Below, piece by piece: positions 1 to 12,339 of a stretch of 64,000 nucleotides of DNA. The DNA is from Roridomyces roridus. Its lineage: Eukaryota; Basidiomycota; Agaricomycetes; Agaricales; Mycenaceae. Where the stretch lies: positions 372,001-436,000 of the forward strand of contig JARKIF010000036.1 in NCBI GenBank assembly GCA_029378245.1, written 5' to 3'. The notes below the pieces were generated by a model, which was given only the letters and a program-made list of their open reading frames with translations, made no database searches and was not told the origin of the DNA. The first letter of the stretch is position 1. Every line of letters starts with the position of its first letter. The translations under genes were made by a program, and so were the position numbers.

Positions 1-1632
1 CCGAGCGGGGAAGAGTTTCTTCTGGAAATCGGATTTATTAGGGTCAAGGGCGATTGTTGGACAGACAAACATGAGCGGGTACGTCTCGATAGAATCCGTC
101 GGAATGCATATGTTCATGTCTTGTCGAACCCGAGTCCGTGTCATTCAACAGGCGCCGGGTCTTTCAAGCCACCACAGCCAGCAAGGAACTTGACGGATAG
201 TCCAGTAAAACATGGAAACACCGCAGGTGGAGAGCAACCGAAATTGACAATTTGAAACGGGAGACAGGGTGTGGCCAGAACACCGTTGTGTGCGGGATAA
301 TGAAAGCACTAGTTGATTAATTATGTAAAATAAATTGAACCAATTACCGAGAGGCAATGAGGAGGCGTTGGCGTACCGAGAGGCGGCCCTTCAGCAGTGC
401 CATTGCCCGTGGGCGTCATCCCGAAACCGAAAGGCGGCGTCGGCATGGCGATGAGACGATGCACAGGCCGAGTTTGTTTGTACGTTAGCACGAGCCATGG
501 TCGAATGTCAGCGCGAAATCGCCGTGATGAGTTAGAGCCCACAGCCCCGCCACACAGCCAGCACAGCCGGAGAAAAAAGCTGCTAATCAATCCTATCAGC
601 CCGTTATCAGCGCGACACCGAACCGTGATCATGGCCGCGGCCAAACGCTGAAATCGGGTCCGGATTCGGGTGCAGTATTGGGATTGGCGCCCGCGCGCCA
701 TGGTGTCATTGGTGATCCCGCATGAACACACGCCACGAGACCACGGCGGAACATTGGTGAGATCCTAGAGCTCGGGTTGTGGGCGGAAACCCTCTGCATG
801 AGGTTGGAATATCGCCTATTCCAATCGAGGGGCCAGCAAGCGGGGTGCGATTTTCTTCTTCGTGCTGGCAGGACGAGATGAATGGAGGCTACTGGCGGGC
901 GCCCGGCTGTCCTACATCACGGATCATGATCGACGCCTATCGACACGAAGCTCGGGAAGGCTCGGGATTTCCAAGCCCGGATTGGAATTTCTTGGCCTCG
1001 GTGCCTGAGAGCGGCTGAGTGGTTGTGAATCGCAAATCACGATCAGACCTGTACAGTACAACTCACCGTCTCAGTTGAACAGCGGCGCACACCCATCATG
1101 CGTGAAGGAGGACGGGCTCGGCCCGCCACCGCCTAAAATACGTCCCCGAACAGCCCCGAGCAAGGATCGGTTACAAAGCTGATGGTGAGAGTCGCTCTGC
1201 GGCTGCGTATTCGGCCAGTGGGTGGGAAGCCAATCAACACGAGGTGGAATCTTCAGCCAGCGGGGAGGTCGGTAGCAGTTGGTTTTAACAGCGCCGGAAC
1301 TCTGCGCGTGGGTGCATCCTCGGCTTGTGGAGGGCATGACGAGAGCGTTCTATTCCGTTCCGTTTGCACGACACCGGAACAGAACGCAGTCAGTCGACGT
1401 CATCACCACACCCACGGTGTCACTGATTCGAGCACAAGAACAGAACAGAATTCAGAACAAAGTTTTCTGGGAGATGGACAGATGAGTCTGAGTTCGGCAT
1501 CTGAGCTTGATCTGAGCTATCCTTGTGACGAATACGGCGATTTTCTTGTCCTGCCAGACGGAGGTAAGTGAATCCCAGGGGTCTGAAGAAGTATCTAAGA
1601 ACCGCAGTACAAAGCCGAAAGTGAGCACTGAG

Positions 1633-1855
1633 CGCATAACGGAACAGGGGCAGTCTAGAGACAGTAAGGACGAGGCACCAACAGAGTCTTGCTTGGTCTG
1701 AATAGGGAACAAGCAAGTGGAGAGACGCATTCATACAGGCGAAAGGCATAACGGAACAGGGGTGGTCGAAAGATGGTAAGGGCGAGGGAAGTCACCGTCT
1801 CTTCTGCATAGAGAGCAAGCGAGTGCCGACTCATTCCCAGGCCAGTGTGAACGAA
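1633..1855. repeat. Imperfect tandem repeat, two units of about 110 bp
   Basis: Each unit starts with gcataacggaacagggg (about 1636 and 1747) and continues with a related block (gtctagagacagtaagg against ggtcgaaagatggtaagg) and a shared gagaacaagc/gagagcaagc stretch. The two units are about 111 bp apart and visibly diverged. No coding potential is evident. Confidence 0.6.
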
Positions 1856-4817
1856 TGCCTCGTGTTGGCTGGAAAGCCAGATAACCAACAGTATCGCTGG
1901 CAGGCAGGCAGACGGACTTGACAGATGATCCACCGGTGAAGTCAAAAAAATGACTGACAGAAAGCGGGGATGATCAATCTGAGACCAGACTTGACCGGCA
2001 GAGGAGAGGCTCGGAGAGGATGCCAACGAAACCTGTTCGAGAGACTAGTCCAGCGGGATAGTAGCAGCGGTGGTAGAGACGGCCAGTTAGATGATAGGAC
2101 GGACCAGGACAATGATACCTTCCTTCTTGAGATCGTCACAGGCGCTGTAGAAGGGAAACTGCAAGGGCGATCCGATGAGTTCGACTTCTATTGTGTGAGT
2201 GTGAACGATCCACGGACGGAGGGGCGGCGGGGATTGTCTGCAAGTCCAAACTTCTGGTGCCACGTCGGAAGTAAGTCAATCAGAATCTTTGAAAACTTCC
2301 GAGGTGGTGGTAAGAAACGCCCAAGCAAAAGCAAAAGATAGTATTGGCGTGAACGGCCTCTTGATGTCGAGGTAGATGGGTGGAGATGTGGCCATGTTTC
2401 TCCCAGCAGAAGAGCGACTTTTTCGAGATAGTTGCCGATGAAGATGATGACTAGATCACACCTAAGTTAAACTCAGGAAGAGCGAAATTGGGCGTTGATA
2501 CTGGTGAAAGAGCGTCGGAGTGGACGGAGAAAAATAGATGGGAATGAGCGGCAGCTTTGCAGGTTCGGACTCCGGAGGTTCCACGAGCCTGGGCATTGGC
2601 GAGGAATCACGGAGAGCAAATGCAAGATGCTTCGGCCCAGCTGTTGAAGCCAATGCAGGACTGCCACGATCCGTCGCAAAATCCGGCGGTGAGGAAAACA
2701 AGGAGGAGCAAAGGAGGAGACATGAGATACGTCACCGATTGGTCAGCAACCTTCTCTTGATCTCATCCTCAACGGATATCGCAACTGGCTGGATGGTACT
2801 GGAGAACAACTCCACTCACTGGTCTTCCAGCGCCATCCGGATTCGCAGATGAACGCCATTGACACGTGGTTCAGACTCGTTCTCGCGTCACCCCCAGCCC
2901 ATTACTGGCGCCGCGGAAGACGCCCTCCTCAGCTCGTTTCTCCATCATCAGGCGACGAAAGACCCCATTATTTTGTTGAACCACTTGATCAACTGTCTCT
3001 TTCAATTTATACCGGAAAAATTCAACACTGTTCCATTTCAAAGGACTACCCAGGCTCAAATTGAACGAGCCGCTATGGAACAACATTGAATCCCAACCTT
3101 TTCGAGCATGTACTTATCAGCCATTGATTGCCCATGACTGAACCTCCGCTCGGTCTATCATTGGACTTGCGGGGAAGGAAAAGAACACCAGCTGATCTGT
3201 AACTTTTTGGTTATACTGGTAATAACAGCAAGTGCAAGCAGAGGAACCCCAGCAACCCGTTCGATTGACCGTCTCACATGACCATGGAGGTCCTCCCTGA
3301 GCTCCAACCAATGATCTCCGCAAATTTGCCTTCGTCTCGGCTTTGCGGCCGTCTACGCGCCTACGGCAAATCGGGATAGCCTGCGCGATCGGCGGTCTTG
3401 GGCGGTTCGTGCTGATAAGGATGGCCACGGATTTTCTGAAGCGGATGAATGGTTTGGATGCAGGTACGTAAAAACGAGAACGTGAGGGCTTCAATGGTAT
3501 CTCCCTCCGCTCGGAGTGGGTGCAAACCGGCACGCAGGTTGTGCGTCATGCTTTCTTCTTCTTTCGATCTTCTTCTTTGCCTGCAGGCATTATCCAGGCA
3601 CGCATGCATCTCGGCTCCGATAAGCTTGAAAACTCGATTTCGACCGGGTTGATTACAATTTACGACCGCGGGATGACCGATTTCAATTCGTTGCGTTGCA
3701 ACAGTTACTCGCCTCGCTGGGCATACTGGGCAAATGAGCATCCCCCAGAGGTTTCGCTTTGGCTTCACCACCAGAGCTATGCGCGGGGGTCTCGCCCGAT
3801 CGGATGGGATGTAGCGGGATACCGTGAATTCTTTCTGAGTGTCAACCACTGCAGAGAAGTATTTCCGCGAGCCGCCGTCTTCCCCAGGTTTCATGCAATC
3901 TAATCAGACGAAACGTGCCTCGGAATCGTACTTCCAGGTGCTTCCGCGGCTCGCGCTACGATCAGGCACCGGAACAGTTTGCGTCATATCCTGTCATATC
4001 CTCTTTTCCTGCAGGCGGACTTGGATTCAGGCACCCGCTCGGGAGTGATGGTTGCATTCCTCGGCAAACGCGGTACTCTGGATGCCGTATTGAGATTCGA
4101 ACACCTCGAGGGGCTTTCTTTTCAAGCACCGAGAGCGGCGAGCTCGAACAACACCTGTTGTACTCTTCGCCGTCTCGTTCGAATTCGACCCGGGTCCAGT
4201 GCGTGTGAGACGTGCATTTTTGCCCTCCACCCGCTGGTTCGAAACACTGAGCGGAAGTCAAGCGGAAGCTAGGGATGAAGGAGCAAAAAGCAGTCTCCCG
4301 AATGGAACGGGAGTTACCAAGCCTGAGCGCCGAACCTGGAGGTCTCTGCGTAGGACTGTTCGTAACAGGTATACGCGACTAACTGAAATGGTTACCCATC
4401 AACTCGACTTCTTTGCCTGCCAGTTTGCAATCAGAATTCTGGCACGCCTCCGCACAGCTCGGCACCGACTCGGTCACTCGATCTGGTCTAGAGCAATGGA
4501 GTAGCTGAATTGCCAGACCAGGGGTTCCTATCGACCCGCGGACCTGTGAGTCCCAAATGAATCCATCATCTAGTCATCTAATCAGTTGGTTCAATTTGAA
4601 CTTGGTTCGCCCGCACTTGGAGGACAGAGTCTTGCATTTGCTATTGCTTGTGATTGTGTCCAATTTCCAGTTTATGGCCTTTTCGAGGAGACCGAGCCAT
4701 TTGGTTTTTGCCGAGACCATGTCTTGAAATGTGCACCGGGCAGTTGGTTTGGACAAGTAGCTCGATTCTCGTTCGATTCGAGATGGTGTTCTAGGGAGTG
4801 TAGAGAACAAGTCCAAA

Positions 4818-4859
4818 GTCTTTGCTCTCCATTGTCCTGTCTTTGCTCTCCATTGTCCT
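4818..4859. repeat. Perfect 21-bp direct repeat, two copies
   Basis: The 21-bp unit beginning gtctttgctctccattgtcc occurs twice head to tail without mismatch. It lies about 180 bp upstream of the alpha-galactosidase start. It could be a simple replication slippage product; a regulatory role is only a guess. Confidence 0.7.
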
Positions 4860-5040
4860 CCATGTGGCATAATATCTTCGAAGCTACATTCTGTTTCTGT
4901 GTCTCGTCCAAGTCTCGTCGGGCAATTTGCAGGGCGGTGACGTGATCACGTTGACAGCTGTGATGTGGATGTGTGATGTACCATCATGGGATCAGTTGCA
5001 CGTGCACCGAGTCGCTTCCCCGCAACCTCCATCATCCGCC

Positions 5041-7487
5041 ATGAAGTCCATGCCACTGAAAGACCCACGGAGCCCTCTGGCGCCCCCTCGACACGCCGTC
5101 ATTGTCTCCTCAGCCCTGACCTTTGCGCTGGCAGCGCTCGGCGTCGCCTTGGCAGCCCTGTCCATGCTGTACTTCGGACGTGGTGGAGCTCATCCGCCGG
5201 CGGACATGCGCGTCGGACGCCTTCCAGGTGCGTCTTACTCCCAACATGGAAGATCCCAGAGCTCACTCGATGCAAGTCATGGGCTATAACAGTGAGTGCT
5301 GTCGCTCCTTCCTAAGCCAGTGGCATTCATCGCTGGAAAGCCTGGAACGCATACCACGTAAGCTCCCCTCTCTTCTCGCATCCGTTCCGTCGGTGTAAAA
5401 GCATTCATCCCAGTGCGATATCAACGAAACCGTCTTGCTGGAAACAGCCAGCTTGATCAAGTCTCTGGGCCTCGCGGTATGCCGCCCGCTCGAGGAGATG
5501 GATATCCATCTGACGATTCTCCAGGACGTGGGATACGACTACGTCAACGTCGACGATTGCTACTCGGAGAAGAAGAGGAATGACAATGGTGATATTGTTG
5601 CAGGTGCGTCGAGACTCACCATCGAGCGCTTTTGCCTATCTTTCTAAGATCCGACGCGATTCCCCCATGGAATGAAGTGGCTGACGGACCACATTCACTC
5701 ACTTGGATTGTTTGTAGACCGTTCCCGTTTTGGAGGCTAACTCACGTCGGCACAGAAAGGCGGGGATTGTACGTTTCCGAGCTCAAATTCTATGCTTACA
5801 CTTATGTGCGCGACAGTACAGCGACGCGGGCTGGTTCACCTGCGCGCTTTACCCTGGGTCGTTCCAGAATGAGGAGCGGTTCGTATTCTCAACTGACTCA
5901 AGATCTTTATGATATGACCACAATCTAGAGACGCAAAGTTATTCCGTGAAGAGTGGGGTTTCGATCTTCTCAAGTATGTCTGTCTGTCTGTCCGATACAA
6001 GCCGAGAATTAACCCGTCTTTAGATATGACAACTGCGCAGGTGAGATGGCAATTGCTTATCTCCGACATTCTCTCATCCTCCCCAGTCCCTTTCGACGAA
6101 ATCAGTCGCGAGAACATCATCGGCCGTGAGCACATTCTTTTCTCTGGTATGCTTTAGACTGACTACGGACCCAGGCTACGTTCGAATGTCGGATGCCATC
6201 GCCACTCAAGCCAAGGCATCCGGACAGCCGCCGCTCTTGTTATCACTCTGTGAATGGGGCAATGTATGGATGCCGTGTCCAGTCCGCTCAAATTGAACTC
6301 GTTTTTAGCAACAACCATGGCTCTGGGCGAAGCGTATCGGGCAGAGTTGGCGGGTACGTTCTATCCCTCCACCCGCCTGTTGTTTGATACGAGACTCGCT
6401 TCTAGACGACCGGTGACATTGGTTTGGTGCCTTCTCATGCATCCCAACGAACCGCTCTGAATTGAAGGCAGGGCCGAATTGGAACTCGGTCGCGGATATC
6501 ATCAACAAGTACGTTATTTTCCCCTTCTCTCCATCTGCTCTCTCATTTGGATACACTTAGAAACTCGTTCATCTCATGGGCGAGCGACTTTTACGGACAC
6601 GGGGATCTCGATATGGTATATTCTTTGTCTTCCCCGGAGTATTTGTGAACATCGTCCGTACAGCTTGAAGTTGGGAACGGTGACCTCACTTTCGAGGAAG
6701 CGAAGGCTCACTTTACCGCTTGGGCATTCATGAAGTCGCCGCTCTTAATCGTGCGTTCCGTCTAAAATCCTCTTTTTTTCCTTGGGGGAATCTGACTGTT
6801 CGACTAGGGAACCCATGTACGTCCTTGGTCTAGCTAGCAGTTTCAACCGTCCGCTGAATGATAGTGAACAGCTCGCAGACGCTTCCACCGAGACGCTCTC
6901 GATCCTCAAGAACACAGAGATCATCGCAATTAACCAGGACCCGGTCGTTGGTACAGCTATAACGCCATTCAGATGGGGCGCCGGCGTAGGTGTACCGAAT
7001 TCTAGCAACAAATATCGAAACTTACGAAGCCATTGAAAGCCTCAATGGACCTCCAACTCGACGCACCCCGCGCAGTATTGGAGTGGGGAGAGTGAGAATG
7101 GGACAGTGTTCATGCTGGTGTGTCCTTCGATTCCTTATGCAACCTCCTGTCTGACGGGGAAGTAGTTGAACGTCCTCGACGAGCCGGCGGATTTGTTTTT
7201 CAACTTGACAGAGTCGCCGTGGATTAGGTCGGGGAGGCAGTATTCTGTTCGGGTGCATACATATCCTTCCCGCTCTGCCTTCGTGCTGGAAACTAAACTA
7301 TTTCCAGGACCTCTGGGCACACACCGACAACGGTACCGCCGCGCGGAACATCAGCGTCCCCGCTGTCCCCGCGCACGGAGTCGTGGCGCTCCTCCTGCAG
7401 GATGCGGGCGACGAGCCGGAGGGGATTGAACCGAAATGTTCGGTGTTGGAGTGGTGTATTGATAAGAACGGTACCTTGATTCGCTGA
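5041..7487 (+). CDS. Alpha-galactosidase, glycoside hydrolase family 27, with N-terminal membrane anchor
   Basis: Predicted to hydrolyse terminal alpha-1,6-galactosides (melibiose, raffinose-type sugars, galactomannan side chains). It is split by many short introns, e.g. 5228-5276, 5292-5340, 5358-5413 and 5477-5524. Splicing these gives the GH27 signature MGYNTWNAYHCDINE followed by [13 protein letters not shown]. Further on are LLKYDNCA (nucleophile Asp in KYDN), [29 protein letters not shown] (acid/base Asp in GDI) and AINQDP. The C-terminal beta-sandwich ends at TAA-free CGC TGA, 7485-7487. The chosen ATG (5041) precedes a hydrophobic stretch of about 25 residues (codons roughly 20-45) that lacks a clear cleavage site, so the enzyme may be a type II membrane or wall-bound protein. 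Exon ends were inferred from family conservation; the exon around 5700-5775 is the least certain. Confidence 0.92.
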
Positions 7488-8040
7488 AGCCTGGAAGTAA
7501 GTCGCGTTATAGGAGGATCGAATGTACTACCGTGCAACAAGGGACCAAATTTACTGCTGCAATGCGAACCAAAGACATGACATGGCCCTGGATGCACCCG
7601 ACCCGAACCAAACAGCGATCGAGTCTCTTTCTCTTTCAAGCTGCAAGCATGCATCTCTCGGTAAATGCGTGCCCTCGAGAGGCTCGAAAGCCGGAGAAGC
7701 TTGGACTGTTCTGGATCACCCATTCAGAATGTCTTGGTTTGAATGACTCCCAAATGAGACTCGAGCTTCAAGTATGGCAGCATTTACAGCATGTAAAACT
7801 CGAGAGGGAATCAAATTGGTCTAGGTTCTCTGGTTCCACCAGCATAGAGATTCAAACGTAGCCCCATTATACAGGTCTCTGGTCCAGTCCGTGCCCAGGT
7901 GCCCGCTATTTTGACCGATTCACTCGTCAATCTTCAACGGGATAGAAGCCGCCGCCGTGTCGATTCCCTCTGTTGCTGTCGCTCGACCTTGACAAGAACA
8001 AGAACATCAACGCAGAAACTAGGAAACGATGAAGCGCGCC
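7488..8040. other. Intergenic region between convergent genes
   Basis: This lies between the stop of the alpha-galactosidase and the stop of the minus-strand Zn2Cys6 gene, so it should contain both 3' UTRs. I see no further gene, RNA or repeat in it. Confidence 0.6.
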
Positions 8041-8850
8041 TTACCATGGACCCGATTCGTAAGCGCTACCAGGGTTGTTCGACCTAAGTGGACTTCAGTT
8101 CCTGATGCGGATGAAGTTAAGATTCAAGACTCACCACGGATGTCCGCCCCCATGCCCAGTCGTCCAAAAGTCCAACAACATGTCATTTTGAAGCTGGGCT
8201 GGGTCCGGATCGTAGTTGGCTGTTGGGATGAGATAATTGTCTGCAGGCCTACCCGGCGGCATCGGCATCGGTGGGTGAGATTGCGTAGTAGTGCCAGCGT
8301 TCCGGACGTCTAGATATTGTCGGGCATGTATGGCCTGCGTGTCGTAGAGCGCCGACAGCGGACGCTGTGGACCTCGGTATGGAGTAGGATATACCCCGGT
8401 CGGTGAGAATAGTGACGAGCGTCGTGGGTCATGGAACGAGGACCCCGGCAAGGACAGCGTTCCCGGGCCTGGAGTCCGAGAGCGACGATTGTGCATGTGT
8501 GCCCAGCCCTCGGCTGCGGAGACTGCACTGGCAGACGCGTACGGCTCATCGGGATCCGAATCAGGCGAGTGTGTTGACCTGGTTGGTGAATGTTCAGGCG
8601 TTATGGCCGCGGGGTCTGCGGATACATATTGGCAGGAAAGTTTCTTTTTCTTGCAGCGGGTACACGGATTTGTCGGTGGTTGCTCAGTCGTTATGCACTG
8701 TGCGGGGAAAAGATCAAGGAGTCATGGCGAGCCTCCCCGGCGGGATGATGAAGGACACACCCTGACTTTGCGTTGTCTGCAATGGGCGCAAGCAAGAATC
8801 GTGCGACGCAGCTTGGCGGAGCCAGAGGAAGATGGGGTGGGGCCGGACAT
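8041..8850 (-). CDS. Zn(II)2Cys6 fungal-type transcription factor, short
   Basis: Nuclear DNA-binding regulator of the Gal4 type. The zinc cluster spans an intron. Exon 1 (8761-8850) encodes MSGPTPSSSGSAKLRRTI then ACAHCRQRKVR. After removal of 8698-8760, exon 2 (8135-8697) starts with the third Cys and continues to CTRCKKKKLSC. The six cysteines fit C-x2-C-x6-C-x10-C-x2-C-x6-C. The remainder is low complexity, rich in Pro, Ser and Asp. A GTGAGT donor at 8134 and a cttag acceptor at 8084 allow a third exon ending at the TAA at 8041-8043; otherwise the stop is at 8131-8133. At about 240 residues it lacks the large middle-homology region of many family members. It is convergent with the alpha-galactosidase and divergent from the GT8 gene. 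Its target genes cannot be told from sequence. Confidence 0.85.
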
Positions 8851-9651
8851 GAGGGTTACGAACTTTTACGAGTTGTGGAAGTCTTACGAACAGCCTAGCT
8901 TTTATACGCGTTTGTTCTGAATTTGACCGCAGTCGACGACGCGTATCTCATACTTATCACAACGAGAAAACCGAGAGTCGTTTCAACCTCATCCGATTGA
9001 AACGGGACGGTACTAGTCAAGCCGCCGGCCAGGAGGCAGAACCAGAGGCAGACCATGGAGCGTATACGAGCGAGTTGTTCCATTTCCCGAATTATTCACT
9101 CAACATCGTCCAGTCAAACGTGAACGGTGGTTTTCACACCGCCGCCGCCGGCAAGGACAAGAGGCCAACCATGGACTGTATGCAAGAACGTGCTTCTATT
9201 TCCCAAGGCCCGGGGCTGTTCCTTACTTATTTGAATTGGCCTGTTGATGACCGTCGGATGACTTTCAATCCAGTGAAGTCCACCTAATCTTGGGATTTAA
9301 TGGGAACCAAGACATAGAACAAGGTGTAGTTAGTCACCTTTCTCTCGATTTGTTGCAGAAAACGTCTCCCGTTGGGTGCATGAACCTGCGTGCCACCGGC
9401 GGGGGCCCGCGGGTAACTCGTATGGGTGTCGCGGGTACGGGTACGGCAAGAGTCGCTGGGGCCACTGACGGACACCGCCGTTGGTAGAGGGTGGTTGCCA
9501 TTGTTTCCCGACGGATCTGATGCATGTTGGTGTTCGCCGCTAGCATTCATCAGATGACACGGAACTTCAACTTGACGATCGGTGCTGTACCGAGTATCAA
9601 TTAAATACACTGCTGGCGCTGGTACTGACGAATTAGTTACAACACCTAGCT
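8851..9651. other. Shared divergent promoter region
   Basis: The stretch separates the start codons of the Zn2Cys6 regulator (minus) and the GT8 gene (plus), about 800 bp apart, so it should hold both promoters. Around 9395-9450 there is a run of gggt/cgggt-type near-repeats. I find no convincing TATA box or gene. Confidence 0.5.
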
Positions 9652-10881
9652 ATGCTTTCGACCTTTGGAATACTGGGGACCGAGCGCTGGACATACCAGC
9701 TGTTGGGGCCAAATTCCTATTCAGCCGACCTAAACGAGACCACCAATCGATGGAGCAGGCGGTGGAAAGCGGCACTTTTCGTCGGGGCTATACTCGCTAT
9801 TGCGCTGGTGTGGATGGGACTGACCGCTCTTGCTCGTGTACTCCGGTTCCAATATGTCTCCCTGGATAGATTCCAAGATCTGTGGGTTTTCAATTCCAGC
9901 TCACCTTGCATTCCGGGACTCATCTAGCATCGTCCGCCACAGGAATCGCATGCCAGCCACCAAAGGCCACGGGCCCGGGCATACACTACCAGAGCAGCGA
10001 GCAGTCGTCACGACACTGTACTCTGACGGCTACGCCATCGGCGTCGCAGTCCTCGGCCGTTCTGCACAAGTCGCCAACATCAGCGCTCGGCTCATCCTCC
10101 CCTACTTCGAACACAAGATCTCACCAAAGGCGCTCTGCATCGCACGGGCGGTGGGCTGGGAGCCTATGCCCATCGCACGCATCCCGCCGCCGAAAGGCGA
10201 CGACGCCGAGTACGGGCATTACAAAGATCAATACACCAAACTCAGCATCTGGAAGCTGGACGAAATTGGAGTGGACAGCGCAGTGTATTTGGACGCGGAT
10301 ACGCTCGTGCGCAGCAACTTTGATGAGCTGTTTGATAGTCCCTTCAATTTCGCGGCGGTACCGGACGTTTGGCTTGAACGTCGTGGTTTCATTGTTGATT
10401 TCAATGCCGGAGTTCTCGCGTTTCGGCCGTCGACTGCGGTTTTTGGTGCGTTGATTTGCTGGGATACTTCAGTGAACTGAATACCTTTTCAGACGACATG
10501 CAACAGAAGCTGGAAATTGCAACGTACCCGCCCGCGGAAGCCGAACAAGCCTTCCTCAACCTCTACTTCGGCCCCACAGCCCTCCGGCTCCCTTACATGT
10601 ACAACGCAAATCTTGCGATAAAGGCACGCAACCGAGCTCTATGGAAGCGCTTGACGGATGAAATGCGCGTAGTGCACTATACCCTCGTGAAGCCGCTCAT
10701 CAATGACCTTGCCAAGGGTGAGAATGTCATTTTATCGCCAGAGGAGCTCGAGGTGGAGCTACAGATCACGGAGGGCAGGGACGGCGGCCTCTTCAGGGAG
10801 GAGATCGGCTGGTGGAGAGACGAGTACCGGATGATGATGGTGGTCCATGGGCATGCGATTGAGCAATGTTATTCGTCGTAG
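9652..10881 (+). CDS. Glycosyltransferase family 8 (glycogenin/galactinol-synthase-like), membrane-anchored
   Basis: Predicted retaining sugar-nucleotide glycosyltransferase. Three exons: 9652-9881, 9928-10445 and 10493-10881, with introns of 46 and 47 bp that restore the frame. Exon 1 encodes an N-terminal segment with one strongly hydrophobic helix (about codons 40-62), a signal anchor typical of Golgi-type enzymes. Exon 2 shows the GT8 fold: AVVTTLYSDGYAIGVAVLG near the start, DQYTKLSIWKLDEIG, then YLDADTLVRSN with the Asp-x-Asp metal/sugar-nucleotide motif, and DFNAGVLAFRPS. Exon 3 carries FLNLYFGP, LPYMYNAN and a final conserved WWRDEYRMMM. The length (about 380 residues) is usual for fungal GT8 enzymes. 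The acceptor cannot be predicted. It neighbours a GH27 enzyme and a zinc-cluster regulator, which might be a loose carbohydrate-related grouping. Confidence 0.9.
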
Positions 10882-11695
10882 AATTCTTGTATTGGGGTTC
10901 ATTACGGCACCTGCGCTACGGGTCTCTGGCCAATCATCCATGAGCTAAGACCCGAACGAATCCAAAATCCATCCATTGTCGACAAGTAGATCGGCGGCTT
11001 GAACCCAGGCTCCCAAAACAGAAACGATACGCAAATATCACTCCTTGACCCCGAATTGAACGGGTGTACTTTGCATTTGTCAATCGACATGAGAGCAAGG
11101 TGCAAGCTGCAGGGACGACCGGCATCGAGAGTTGGCTTGATGTATATGTACTCGCAAGGATTCAAGTAACGATGTTCATGGGTGGTTTGCGATTCGGCGC
11201 CGACTGCTTTTTATTGGCCCAACGACCCGAATGGACGATTTGGCGGTTCGGACCGTGAAACTCGCAGCCAACGACCTGCAAAAATATGGCACATATACTG
11301 TGCAAAAATCCAAAATGGTCTGCAACCCGTTGGAAACAGTGTTTTGCATGTGCAACTGCATCTTTTTTGTGTGGTTCGCAACAAATTTTGTGCGTGCTCA
11401 CAACTCTCAAGGATTGGCTCGCATGTCTGGCTCGAGATGGTTGCATCTCTGCTGTGGCATGGTGACATCCTCATGGAACGTACCTCTCATTCACAAGGCA
11501 GGTCACTCACATATATCCCAGAAACAGTTGCATCAGTCCGACAAGCTGGTTGCATCAGACCGGTATGCAGTGGCATCCTTCGTGTACTGTGATTATAACC
11601 AGTCAATGTCGCGGTTGCATCTCGTGGCCTTCACTGTCACATTTGCCTATCATGAACAAACCTAGGAAATTTCCCAAGCTCTGAGACATTCGGCA
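10882..11695. other. Intergenic region
   Basis: No gene is supported. The part around 11290-11560 is AT-richer and repeats the words ttgcatc and gcaac many times. A motif near 11290 (tatactgtgcaaaaat) recurs in inverse orientation near 13430, but I could not extend this into terminal repeats. Confidence 0.45.
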
Positions 11696-12310
11696 TCAAT
11701 TTTCATCTTCGGATTCCTCCAGATGAGCGGTGAAAATGAGGACCGCTCTACAATAGATATCTATGCCCCAGTTACCATCGTCCTCCATAATGCCCAGGTC
11801 CCCCAGAGCTTCCTCTGCCTCTCTTATCTCCTCGTCCTCATTGACGAAGATCCCTGCATTGCGTTCGGCGGCCACATTGGGGAACTCTGAGAAGTCCGGA
11901 GATGTTGGGTCGTTCGCTAATTCATCTGCTGGGGGAAGCCGCTCGCCTGGATCTTCTCCATAAGCAGGGTCCGAGGCGGTTCGAATATCGTCGCCGGGGT
12001 CGCCTGTCCAGTAGCCACGATTGATAGCGCGAGTTTTGCTGAGCTGGTACAGAGCGATCGGAGTTGTATTCCCAGCCGTGCGGATTTTGTGATTATTCCA
12101 CGACGATCGGGTCTCGTCCAACGAGTGCTGGATGCGAGGTTGAAAGATAATATAGAGGCAGACTCGATGTACCGCGCTCTCCATGTCGAGAAGGCCGGAC
12201 TGCTCGAGATACGTGAAGATTTGACGATGCAGCTCGAGTGTATCCTTTCGCACATCTCTCCAGCCGCGCTCCATGCGGATGTTCTGAGTCGATCTAGCAT
12301 CTGGTTTTAA
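11696..12310 (-). pseudogene. C-terminal part of a fungal integrase-core-domain gene (relic)
   Basis: One open frame reads STQNIRMERGWRDVRKDT, then a stretch with QIFTYLEQSGLLD and SLDETRSSWNNHKIRTAGN, then TPIALYQL and an acidic C-terminus ending at 11696. In agaric genomes this succession (R-x-ERxWxDV ... DxxxxxWNxHxxRTxGNxTP) is the last third of the fungal integrase-core family related to rve-type DDE recombinases. The catalytic two thirds are missing: upstream sequence on this strand codes for something else, and the likely splice from it would be out of phase. The gene is therefore probably a 5'-truncated copy. The acidic tail (EDEEIREAEEALGDLG) may be lineage specific. Confidence 0.65.
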
Positions 12311-12339
12311 CGTCAGAGCATCAATGAGATGATGATTCA

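Larger units (their letters stand above)
1..5040. other. Gene-free stretch upstream of the alpha-galactosidase
   Basis: I find no reading frame here that I can recognise or extend across plausible introns. Frames up to about 180 codons exist on both strands but overlap each other, have biased composition and share no motif. The stretch holds two small tandem repeats, listed separately. It may be intergenic or decayed repeat DNA. Confidence 0.5.

Noticed and set aside
4085..4110. gagattcgaacacctc as a further B-box unit
   Set aside because: The core fits on the minus strand but no T run follows within 60 nt and the surroundings share nothing with the family.
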